The notes below the pieces were generated by a model that saw only the letters and a list, made by a program, of their open reading frames with translations, had not been told where the DNA came from and did no database searches. DNA of 6,378 nucleotides from NCBI GenBank assembly GCA_002346525.1, contig DDZY01000209.1, positions 6,432 through 12,809 of the forward strand. Direction: 5' to 3'. The translations under genes were made by a program, and so were the position numbers. Positions 1 through 6,007 of this stretch are shown here, piece after piece. Each line of letters opens with the position of its first letter. The stretch's first letter is position 1. This DNA comes from Proteobacteria bacterium UBA2996 (GTDB lineage: Bacteria > Pseudomonadota > Gammaproteobacteria > Arenicellales > UBA868).

Positions 1-572
1 TTCTGGATCAAGCCCTCACCGCCGGCAATGAATTCACGACCCGCGTACCCAAGGTAGGTATAGGCTACGGCGCCCGGCAACATGGCGATATAGGTGGTTA
101 CTACGTAATGGGAAACCTGGATACGGGTTAAGCCAAGAGCGTAGTTGAGTAGATTGAACGGAAACAACGGAACCAGTCGGACAAACGCAACAAAACGCCA
201 GCCTTCGGCTTCGACACCGGTCTTTAAATGGCGAACACGAGGGCCGCTCTTTTGTTCCACCCAGTCTGCAGCCAGATAGCGGGAGATCATGAAGGCCGCC
301 GTAGCGCCGATAGTCGCTCCAGTGAGGTTGTACAGGACGCCCCAAAGCGGTCCAAACAGGGCTCCGCCAACAAGGGTGATAATAGAACCGGGCAGAAACA
401 GGACTGTGGCGATCGCATATAGCCCGATAAACACCAGCGGGCCCGCTTGGCCAAAACGGCTTACCCAGTTCTCCAATATCTGGGCGCTGAATACATCGCG
501 ATAGACGATAGCAATACCGATTCCGATGGCAACTATTAGAAGCAGTGAGAGTCGAAATGCTGTCTTAGTCAT
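1..572 (-). CDS. TVP38/TMEM64 (VTT-domain) inner-membrane protein, C-terminus cut by window edge
   Basis: Reading leftward from the ATG at 572-570, the frame stays open for 190 codons to the window edge, so the C-terminus is missing. The protein has an N-terminal hydrophobic segment (about residues 7-24), then a VTT/DedA-like core. Seen in the core are a Pro-Gly start of a re-entrant helix (about 61-62), Gly-rich GGALFG at 69-74, and the hallmark block at about 128-147 with Arg132, Pro135, Pro138, Asn143 and Gly147 (VRLVPLFPFN, then NYALG). Later hydrophobic stretches at about 156-176 fit further membrane helices. Family members are integral membrane proteins related to DedA, implicated in lipid scrambling or membrane homeostasis; the exact substrate here is unknown. 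It starts 39 bp after the hydroxylase stop, with a GAGAG ribosome site 6 nt upstream of the ATG, suggesting one operon. In some proteobacteria such a domain is fused to or followed by a mercuric-reductase-like flavoprotein; the missing end prevents testing that. Confidence 0.88.
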   Translation of the reverse strand, partial: MTKTAFRLSLLLIVAIGIGIAIVYRDVFSAQILENWVSRFGQAGPLVFIGLYAIATVLFLPGSIITLVGGALFGPLWGVLYNLTGATIGATAAFMISRYLAADWVEQKSGPRVRHLKTGVEAEGWRFVAFVRLVPLFPFNLLNYALGLTRIQVSHYVVTTYIAMLPGAVAYTYLGYAGREFIAGGEGLIQ

Positions 573-611
573 TCCGAACTCTCAACGCCCGATCCGCCTG
601 CCTGATTTGCT

Positions 612-1463
612 TCATTTCCCTTTGAGCGATCGAGACCGGTTAATCGCATAATTCCCCACCGTGCCGCGAAACGGCAACCACAAGATTCCGTGAATCCAGG
701 TTACTTCTCCAGGTGTGCGATGATCTTGAATGCCAATGATCATCTCCTCGTGGCCTGCGCGAGGCTGGTCACGATAGGTGCCAAACAAGCGGTCCCACAA
801 AGCCAGATTGAATCCGAAGTTGCTGTTGGCCTCGTCGTGATCCACTGAATGGTGAACCCGGTGCATGTCCGGCGTCACGACCAGCTGGCGTAGAACGCGG
901 TCCAAGGGCAGAGGCAGTCGTACGTTAGCATGATTGAACATGGCCATAGCATTTAGGACAATTTCAAAAATCACTACCGCCACTATTGTTGGACCAAGGA
1001 CCACAATAGTCGCGAATTTAATTAACATGGACAGAATGATCTCAATCGGATGGAAACGAGCGCCTGTGGTCACGTCATAATCAAGGTCTGCATGGTGCAC
1101 TCTGTGCAGTCGCCAAAGTATCGGGATCGCATGCATCAGAACGTGCTGCAGGTAGATAACGAGATCCATCACAAAAAGAGATATTGCCAACGAAAGCCAC
1201 AACGGGAATGAGTAATGATTGAGCAGACCCCAACCTTGCTCGCCGGCAAAAGCGGCGACGCCTAGCGCTGCTGCCGGAAAGATTAGGCGAAGCAGAATAC
1301 TGTTAAAGACAACTAACCCAAGGTTGTTTCCCCAGCGAAGGAGTTTTGAGACAGCCGGACGACGCCGCGGCGACAAGACTTCCCAAAAAGCCACCAGCGC
1401 GAATACGCCGAAGAAAAATCCCATTCGGATCGCTGCCTCGTGGGATATTAAGAATTCATCCAT
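612..1463 (-). CDS. Sterol desaturase / fatty acid hydroxylase superfamily membrane di-iron enzyme
   Basis: A 283-residue integral membrane protein with the histidine clusters of the ERG3/SUR2-type hydroxylase superfamily: HVLMH (His107, His111), HRVHH (120-124), His138 in a FHP motif, His178, and a second HRVHH (201-205). In the family these eight-plus histidines hold a non-haem di-iron centre on the cytoplasmic face, which uses O2 to hydroxylate or desaturate lipid substrates. Hydrophobic segments lie at about 15-30, 47-73, 87-106 and 140-175. The length is normal for bacterial members, and all ligand positions look intact, so it should be active. The substrate (fatty acid, sterol, carotenoid, hopanoid or ornithine lipid) cannot be read from the sequence. 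The ATG start gives the usual short N-terminus, although the ribosome site before it is weak and no other in-frame start lies just upstream. It is the first gene of a likely two-gene operon with the VTT protein and is divergent from the ArsR-rhodanese gene. Confidence 0.92.
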   Translation of the reverse strand: MDEFLISHEAAIRMGFFFGVFALVAFWEVLSPRRRPAVSKLLRWGNNLGLVVFNSILLRLIFPAAALGVAAFAGEQGWGLLNHYSFPLWLSLAISLFVMDLVIYLQHVLMHAIPILWRLHRVHHADLDYDVTTGARFHPIEIILSMLIKFATIVVLGPTIVAVVIFEIVLNAMAMFNHANVRLPLPLDRVLRQLVVTPDMHRVHHSVDHDEANSNFGFNLALWDRLFGTYRDQPRAGHEEMIIGIQDHRTPGEVTWIHGILWLPFRGTVGNYAINRSRSLKGK

Positions 1464-1505
1464 TACATGCCGTCGTTGTCTGAGTTGGGTAATCGAGAAT
1501 TACCC

Positions 1506-1535
1506 TTGCCAGAATTACTCCAAACCTAATACAAT
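1506..1535 (+). promoter_or_regulatory. Sigma70-like promoter of the ArsR-rhodanese gene
   Basis: A -35 element TTGCCA (1506-1511, 5 of 6 to consensus) is separated by 18 bp from a -10 element TACAAT (1530-1535, 5 of 6). Transcription would begin near 1542, giving a leader of roughly 37 nt before the GTG start. The -10 overlaps the left arm of the dyad at 1531-1560. A second possible -10, TATAGT (1555-1560), has no good -35 and is not preferred. Confidence 0.6.
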
Positions 1536-1560
1536 ATTCAATTAATTATTTGAATATAGT
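1531..1560. promoter_or_regulatory. 30-bp AT-rich dyad, probable ArsR-family operator
   Basis: The two 15-nt halves are complementary at 13 of 15 positions. The longest perfect arms are ATATTCAA (1534-1541) and TTGAATAT (1550-1557), with an inner palindrome TAATTA (1543-1548). It sits in the 115-bp gap between divergent genes, covers the -10 and predicted start site of the regulator promoter, and has the AT-rich inverted-repeat character known for ArsR/SmtB-type operators. The inference is that the adjacent ArsR-rhodanese protein binds here as a dimer and represses itself. Effects on the divergent hydroxylase operon, whose start codon is 68 bp from the dyad, are possible but no clear minus-strand promoter was recognised. 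Confidence 0.7.
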
Positions 1561-1569
1561 CTAAAAGAA

Positions 1570-1573
1570 AAGG
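1570..1573 (+). promoter_or_regulatory. Ribosome binding site that selects the GTG start at 1579
   Basis: AAGG at 1570-1573 lies 5 nt before GTG 1579-1581, a normal spacing. It lies only 2 nt before the in-frame TTG at 1576, which is too close. The GTG is therefore preferred over the longer frame. An in-frame stop at 1543-1545 excludes any start farther upstream. Confidence 0.6.
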
Positions 1574-1578
1574 CTTTG

Positions 1579-2250
1579 GTGTCAAGCAGCGACTTTAAGC
1601 GAGATCTATCTGTCCAACTTGCGAGAATCGGCAAGGGATTGGGCCACGGAAATCGTCTGGAATTACTCGAATTGCTCGCTCAACGCGAACGCAGCGTAGA
1701 CGCTCTTGCTGATGTGGCCGGGCTCAGCGTCGCGAATACTTCCCAGCATCTCAAACAGTTGCGCCAGGCGGGGCTCGTTACTTCTCGTCAGGAAGGGCAG
1801 AGAGTCTTCTATCGTATTAATTCAGAGGATGTCCTAAACCTGTTAGCCGCCCTTCGTTCCGTTGCCGAACACAACCTGGCTGATGCTCAACAACTTATCC
1901 GAAACTACCTGAACCGCCGCGACGCCCTGGAGCCAGTCGGACGCCATGACCTGCTAGCCCGCGTCCGCGATGGCATAGTAGATGTACTAGACGTGCGGCC
2001 ACCCGAAGAATTTTCTGCCGGGCATATTCCCGGCGCCATCAATGTGCCGTTGAAGAACCTCGAATCACGCCTTGCAGACCTAGATCCTGAACATGAGATT
2101 GTTGCCTACTGCCGTGGTCCACACTGCATTCTTGCCTTTGATGCCGTAGCCCGACTACGGCAGGAAGGATTCAGGGCATTCCGACTGGAGGACGGATTTC
2201 CCGAATGGAAACACGCCGGTTTTCCAATAGAGTCCTCTCCTGATCATTGA
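1579..2250 (+). CDS. ArsR-family transcriptional regulator with C-terminal rhodanese domain
   Basis: A 223-residue two-domain protein counted from the GTG start. Residues about 10-95 form an ArsR/SmtB winged helix-turn-helix, with the recognition region around VANTSQHLKQLRQAGLV (51-67) and the wing around 71-79. Residues about 122-216 form a rhodanese domain with a DVRPPEEF motif at 138-145, GHIPGA at 148-153, and an active-site loop YCRGPHC carrying Cys178 and Cys183. Rhodanese domains carry sulfane sulfur as a cysteine persulfide. The DNA-binding domain has no cysteine at all, so the classic ArsR metal site (ELCVCD-type) and the two-cysteine switch of BigR/SqrR-like sensors are absent. The only candidate sensing thiols are in the rhodanese loop. 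Inference: a cytoplasmic, probably dimeric repressor responding to sulfur or redox state, binding the dyad just upstream. The gene is convergent with the cysteine synthase-like gene, 83 bp away. Confidence 0.93.
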   Translation: MSSSDFKRDLSVQLARIGKGLGHGNRLELLELLAQRERSVDALADVAGLSVANTSQHLKQLRQAGLVTSRQEGQRVFYRINSEDVLNLLAALRSVAEHNLADAQQLIRNYLNRRDALEPVGRHDLLARVRDGIVDVLDVRPPEEFSAGHIPGAINVPLKNLESRLADLDPEHEIVAYCRGPHCILAFDAVARLRQEGFRAFRLEDGFPEWKHAGFPIESSPDH

Positions 2251-2333
2251 ATGCCGCCAAGGAACACCGCAGGCCCCTACCCTAGCAATTAAGTGGTCTC
2301 CGGATGTTTGTTGGACCTGCCGGGAGTACTGCT
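2251..2333. other. Convergent intergenic spacer, no clear terminator
   Basis: This 83-bp gap separates the 3' ends of the regulator and the cysteine synthase-like gene. I looked for a hairpin followed by a T-run on either strand and found none that is convincing. Confidence 0.5.
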
Positions 2334-3260
2334 CTAACTAGCATAGATATGACCGCCCAAGTACTTAAGCCCACTGTCGCAGGCCAGCGTTACGACTCGC
2401 TGGCTTGGACCCAGTTCCTTAGCGAGTTCGACGGCTCCCGCGACGTTCAGTCCGGTTGAGCCTCCACAGAAGATACCCTCTTCTCTCGCCAGTCGGCGGC
2501 ACATGGCAAAACCTACTTCCTGGTCAACTGTACGAACGTCACTTAGCACGCTCTGATCTAGAAACGGCGGATAAAAACCCACACCGACACCTTCCACCTT
2601 ATGCGGACCGCCTTTACCGGTGGTGAGAAAAGGCGACTGCACGGGTTCAAAGGCAACAACCCGCGGGTTGACTCCAGATTTGGTCAATCCGCGGTAGGTG
2701 CCCATTAATGCTCCCGCAGTACCGACTGACGCACAGAACACATCAATCCCACCACCTAACTCGTCGGCAATCTCCTGCCCCATCGGCTCAAAACCCAGAG
2801 GCACATCAGCCGACCCAAACTGATCTGCGTAAAAGGCGCCAGTTTCATTGCACAGTGCCATTGCTTTTTGTTTCATCCGCCCAATCAGATCAGGCGTAAT
2901 TCCCTGTCCATGGCTTTTCTCAACGATAACTCTTGCGCCAAACGCTTCCATTGTTTGCTGTTTGCTGAGAGAAAACGCATCTGAGAACACGGCTGTGAAC
3001 TTAAGACCCAATGTGGCACAGGCAAAAGCAAGGGAGGAACCAGTACTGCCGCCCGTGTATTCCACGACTGCGCCTCCTGGCGAGACATCACCTCGATCTA
3101 TTGCGTTTCTAACAATCGAGACCGCCATCCGATCTTTATAGGACCCGGTAGGATTTTTTGCTTCGAACTTAATCCAGATCTCGGCGCTATTACTCGGCAC
3201 CACGTGCCGAAGCTTGATGATCGGTGTTTGCCCAATCAGATCCAAAACACTACTGGCCAC
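2334..3260 (-). CDS. PLP-dependent cysteine synthase family protein (O-acetylserine sulfhydrylase-like)
   Basis: A 308-residue cytoplasmic fold-type II PLP enzyme. It opens with the family signature IGQTPIIKL (9-17). The Schiff-base lysine is Lys42 in NPTGSYKDRM (36-45). The substrate loop reads TGGSTG (69-74), the glycine-rich phosphate-binding loop is SVGTAGA (178-184), and a late DSGLKYL (295-301) matches the family's C-terminal PLP-ring contact region. Classic enzymes make cysteine from O-acetylserine and sulfide. Here the loop usually reading TSGNTG has Ser72 where the PLP-contacting Asn normally sits, so this is a divergent subgroup. Cysteine synthase, another beta-replacement, or a cysteine-desulfhydrating activity are all possible. 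The length is typical. The start is GTG at 3260-3258, strongly supported by AGGAGG 5 nt upstream. It is a single gene, convergent with the ArsR-rhodanese gene and divergent from the sulfatase. Confidence 0.9.
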   Translation of the reverse strand: MASSVLDLIGQTPIIKLRHVVPSNSAEIWIKFEAKNPTGSYKDRMAVSIVRNAIDRGDVSPGGAVVEYTGGSTGSSLAFACATLGLKFTAVFSDAFSLSKQQTMEAFGARVIVEKSHGQGITPDLIGRMKQKAMALCNETGAFYADQFGSADVPLGFEPMGQEIADELGGGIDVFCASVGTAGALMGTYRGLTKSGVNPRVVAFEPVQSPFLTTGKGGPHKVEGVGVGFYPPFLDQSVLSDVRTVDQEVGFAMCRRLAREEGIFCGGSTGLNVAGAVELAKELGPSQRVVTLACDSGLKYLGGHIYAS

Positions 3261-3265
3261 AGTTA

Positions 3266-3271
3266 CCTCCT
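3266..3271 (-). promoter_or_regulatory. Perfect Shine-Dalgarno site for the cysteine synthase-like gene
   Basis: Read on the minus strand this is AGGAGG, followed by 5 nt and then the GTG start at 3260-3258. Its strength and ideal spacing fix the non-ATG start with good confidence. Confidence 0.85.
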
Positions 3272-3380
3272 GTTCTGCTGTTTTAACGAACTTACCTAGA
3301 TCCTAACGCATGATCTTACGGCTTTTTTCTGACAGGAAACCCAAGGGCAAAACCAGCGACTCCCGAACCTTGAATCCCTC

Positions 3381-3409
3381 TTGAGAGAACGATCGAACAA
3401 CCGTATGAT
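3381..3409 (+). promoter_or_regulatory. Sigma70-like promoter of the arylsulfatase gene
   Basis: TTGAGA (3381-3386, 5 of 6 to the -35 consensus) is separated by exactly 17 bp from TATGAT (3404-3409, 5 of 6 to the -10 consensus). A start near 3416 would leave a leader of about 84 nt before the sulfatase ATG. It lies in the 239-bp divergent gap between the cysteine synthase-like gene and the sulfatase. No comparably good promoter was found on the minus strand of this gap. Confidence 0.6.
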
Positions 3410-3489
3410 TGTCCGGTCGCGAAGAGTAACTAACGATCTCTTTATTCAAATACAGAAAATGATTGAACAGTAAGCCCGCTTATTTTCGT

Positions 3490-3496
3490 GGGGGGA
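3490..3496 (+). promoter_or_regulatory. Ribosome binding site selecting the sulfatase ATG at 3500
   Basis: A G-rich GGGGGGA run lies 3 nt before ATG 3500-3502, and its core sits at a workable distance. The in-frame GTG at 3488 overlaps this run and would have no ribosome site of its own. Starting at the ATG also leaves a clean signal peptide. Confidence 0.6.
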
Positions 3497-3499
3497 AAT

Positions 3500-5890
3500 A
3501 TGCAAACCATAAGATTCACTTCCAGAATTATCGGTTCACTATCAGCATCGTTACTGATCGCAGGTATCCTGGCGGCTTCATCCTGGGTAACGGTCCAGGC
3601 CGGCAGCAGTCCATCATTTGATCGCAGCAGTTTACCCATCGCGGATCCCGTTTATCCAAACGAGACCGAGATTGATCCGAACAAAGCCAAGATGCCTTTG
3701 CAGCCGGAGGTCACGGCGCCCAGCGGCGCCCCCAATGTCGTGGTCATCCTGCTGGATGATCTAGGCTTTGGAGGACCTTCCACATTCGGTGGCCCGATTC
3801 AGATGCCGACGTTGGATCGGCTGGCGTCCAACGGGCTGTCATACAACCGTTTTCATACCATCGCACTATGCTCGCCTACACGGGTCGCCCTTAAGCAGGG
3901 GCGCAACCATCATATTGTAAACATGGGCTCGATCCCGGAAATCGCGACCGGGTTTCCCGGCAATACCGCCCGCGTGCCGAACTTCGCGGCGCCCATAGCA
4001 GAAGTACTTCGCCTCAACGGATATAACACCGCAGCATTTGGCAAGTGGCACGCCACTTTGGGCGGGGAGACTACTGCCTCGGGCCCGCAGGACCGATGGC
4101 CAACGCGTCAGGGGTTTGAGAAGTTCTACGGCTTTATCGGGGCGGAAGAAAACAACTGGAACCCGTCGCTGCATGATGGCGTGACCAATATAGAAGTCAA
4201 TGATGACGCTGGCTATCAGCTGTCGACGGATCTGTCCAGAGAAGCGATCGAGTGGGTTCGCCAACAGCAGTCAATCACACCGGAAAAACCGTTCTTTATT
4301 TATTTTGCACCTCCAGGCGTACATTCCCCACACCATGTGCATAAGGATTGGGCCGACAAATATGTAGGCGAGTTCGATAGGGGCTGGGACCAGGTTCGTG
4401 ATGACACCCTGAAACGCCAGATTGATAATGGCGTTGTCCCGAAGAATACACAGCTTGCCGACAAGCCGCGCAGCGTCGCCGACTGGGCCACGCTATCTGA
4501 TGATCAAAAGAAGATGTATGCCCGTCAGGCAGAAGTGTTCGCAGGCTTTGTGGAATTTACCGACTATGAAGTGGGGCGGTTGCTAGATGCCATTGACGAA
4601 CTTGGGGTACTGGACGATACACTGGTCATCTATATCGCTGGTGACAACGGCACCAGTTCCGAAGGTAACGATACCGGGAACTGGAATTGGATGAATATGT
4701 CAAACGGCCGTGTCGAAACTATCGAGGAACAACTCCAGTATTACGATGCGTGGGGCGGCCCGACGACCTACCCGCACATGTCCGTGGGCTGGGCAATCGC
4801 CTTTGACGCCCCATTTGCGTATGCCAAACAAGTAGCCAGTGACTTTGGCGGGACACGCAATGGCGCGGTGGTGCACTGGCCGAATGGCTTTGAAGCCAGG
4901 GGCGAGCTTCGCGAGCAGTTCACACATGTCATTGACATTGCGCCAACCATTCTTCAGGCCACTGGAATTCCGGAACCCGAGTATGTCAATGGCGTTAAGC
5001 AGATTCCCATGCAGGGCACCAGCATCGCATACAGCTTTGATCATGGCGATGCGGCGGAACAACATACGGTCCAATACTTTGAAGTGGTGGGTAATCGCGG
5101 GATATACGTAGATGGATGGCTGGCCCGGGTAGTTCTAAAAGCGCCCTGGGAGCCAAAAAAACGTTACGAGATAACCAACGACGACGGCTGGCAGCTCTAC
5201 GACACACGCACCGACTTCAGCCTCAGTAATGATCTCGCTGATCAGGAACCTGAGCGACTAGAAGCAATGAAACAACAGTTTCTTGAGGAAGCCATCGCGA
5301 ATCACGTCCTGCCACTGGATGACAGGTTGCTCGAAAGATTGCTTCCCCAGGTCGCGGGTCGAAAGTCGCTAATGGCGGATCGGACGTCGATCAAGCTTTA
5401 TCCCGGCACCTTCGGTATCAATGAAAACGCTTTCATTGATGTAAAGAACCGGTCCACCAGGACGACTGCCGAGGTTTCCGTCACTGATCGCTACAACAAT
5501 AACGGTGTGTTGATTGCCCAAGGCGGACGCTTTGGTGGATGGGCCATCTTTATTGAAGATGGCAGACCGGGGTATGTTTACAACAATCTCGGTGAGCTCA
5601 CTGTATTGCAGAGCAATCAAATGTTACCGGAAGGCTCGCATCAAATTACCATTGATATCGATTACGACGGAAATGGCCTGGGTAAAGGCGCCAACATCTC
5701 ACTTGAGATTAATGGAAAGTCGGTCGACAGTGCCCGCTTGGAAACCACCGTCCTTTCGCGGTTCTCATTCGATGAAGGCGCCGATATTGCCAAGGATCGG
5801 GCGACGCCCGTATTGATGCGCAATGTTGGTCCCAGGCGGCATAGCGCATACACCGGCGAACTCGCGCACGTCACTATCGAAGTCCAATAA
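3500..5890 (+). CDS. Exported arylsulfatase, Cys-type (formylglycine), with C-terminal beta-rich domain
   Basis: A 796-residue protein. Residues 1-34 look like a Sec signal peptide: Arg-containing n-region, hydrophobic core at about 11-26, and probable cleavage after VQA. The alkaline-phosphatase-fold sulfatase domain runs from about 77 to 600. Its calcium ligands are Asp86, Asp87, Asp382 and Asn383. The formylglycine precursor is Cys124 in CSPTR (124-128, with Arg128), and other catalytic positions are Lys182, His184, His275 and probably Lys443. All are present, so hydrolysis of sulfate esters in the periplasm or outside the cell is likely; the substrate is not readable. The second half of the signature reads KQGR rather than LTGR. 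Residues about 625-796 form a beta-strand-rich extension, seen in other large bacterial arylsulfatases and possibly carbohydrate- or substrate-binding. No formylglycine-generating enzyme is in the window, so maturation must be encoded elsewhere. The start at 3500 is preferred over GTG 3488. Confidence 0.94.
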   Translation: MQTIRFTSRIIGSLSASLLIAGILAASSWVTVQAGSSPSFDRSSLPIADPVYPNETEIDPNKAKMPLQPEVTAPSGAPNVVVILLDDLGFGGPSTFGGPIQMPTLDRLASNGLSYNRFHTIALCSPTRVALKQGRNHHIVNMGSIPEIATGFPGNTARVPNFAAPIAEVLRLNGYNTAAFGKWHATLGGETTASGPQDRWPTRQGFEKFYGFIGAEENNWNPSLHDGVTNIEVNDDAGYQLSTDLSREAIEWVRQQQSITPEKPFFIYFAPPGVHSPHHVHKDWADKYVGEFDRGWDQVRDDTLKRQIDNGVVPKNTQLADKPRSVADWATLSDDQKKMYARQAEVFAGFVEFTDYEVGRLLDAIDELGVLDDTLVIYIAGDNGTSSEGNDTGNWNWMNMSNGRVETIEEQLQYYDAWGGPTTYPHMSVGWAIAFDAPFAYAKQVASDFGGTRNGAVVHWPNGFEARGELREQFTHVIDIAPTILQATGIPEPEYVNGVKQIPMQGTSIAYSFDHGDAAEQHTVQYFEVVGNRGIYVDGWLARVVLKAPWEPKKRYEITNDDGWQLYDTRTDFSLSNDLADQEPERLEAMKQQFLEEAIANHVLPLDDRLLERLLPQVAGRKSLMADRTSIKLYPGTFGINENAFIDVKNRSTRTTAEVSVTDRYNNNGVLIAQGGRFGGWAIFIEDGRPGYVYNNLGELTVLQSNQMLPEGSHQITIDIDYDGNGLGKGANISLEINGKSVDSARLETTVLSRFSFDEGADIAKDRATPVLMRNVGPRRHSAYTGELAHVTIEVQ

Positions 5891-5900
5891 AAATTTCGGA

Positions 5901-5919
5901 GGCCCCGATCATCGGGGCC
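5901..5919 (+). terminator. GC-rich hairpin after the sulfatase, likely terminator with a weak T-tail
   Basis: Starting 10 nt after the TAA stop, GGCCCCGA (5901-5908) pairs perfectly with TCGGGGCC (5912-5919) around a TCA loop. Beyond a mismatch at the stem base, two more G-C pairs can form. The downstream tail is CCCTCTT, poor in T, so it may be an inefficient intrinsic terminator. On the opposite strand the stem is followed by a better T-run (ATTTTT), but no minus-strand gene ends here. Confidence 0.6.
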
Positions 5920-6007
5920 CCCTCTTGAGCGTCTACAGGGGGTTCAATTAGGGTCTCGGCCAGGTTGCCGTTCGGATGACCCGGGGAAATCTTTTCGCGA
6001 AGCCGAC

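Noticed and set aside
34..345. Open frame on the minus strand inside the left-edge gene
   Set aside because: It overlaps the VTT-domain gene in another frame, has no recognisable motif, and the VTT frame carries clear family signatures.
1219..1545. Plus-strand open frame opposite the start of the hydroxylase gene
   Set aside because: It is antisense to a clearly conserved gene, has a low-complexity Arg/Pro/Ser-rich product with no ribosome site, and runs into the operator region.
2298..2326. CTCCGG ... CCGGGAG imperfect inverted repeat in the convergent gap
   Set aside because: The stem needs a bulge, the loop is long, and no T-run follows on either strand, so it is not supported as a terminator.
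3445..3467. TTCAA...TTGAA pair upstream of the sulfatase, resembling the arms of the 1531-1560 dyad
   Set aside because: The arms are only 5 bp and the spacing is 13 nt against 8 nt between the arms in the dyad; symmetry does not extend. This is likely chance in AT-rich DNA.
3488..3499. GTG at 3488 as the sulfatase start
   Set aside because: It overlaps the G-rich ribosome site serving the ATG at 3500 and adds four residues (Met-Gly-Gly-Asn) before the signal peptide without a ribosome site of its own.
4700..5074. Minus-strand open frames opposite the sulfatase (also 3866-4264 and 5369-5620)
   Set aside because: These are antisense shadows of a strongly conserved coding frame, with no family motif and no plausible promoter or ribosome site.
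5965..5993. TTGCCG as a -35 for the monooxygenase gene
   Set aside because: At 17 bp spacing the -10 position reads AATCTT, too far from consensus to call a promoter.
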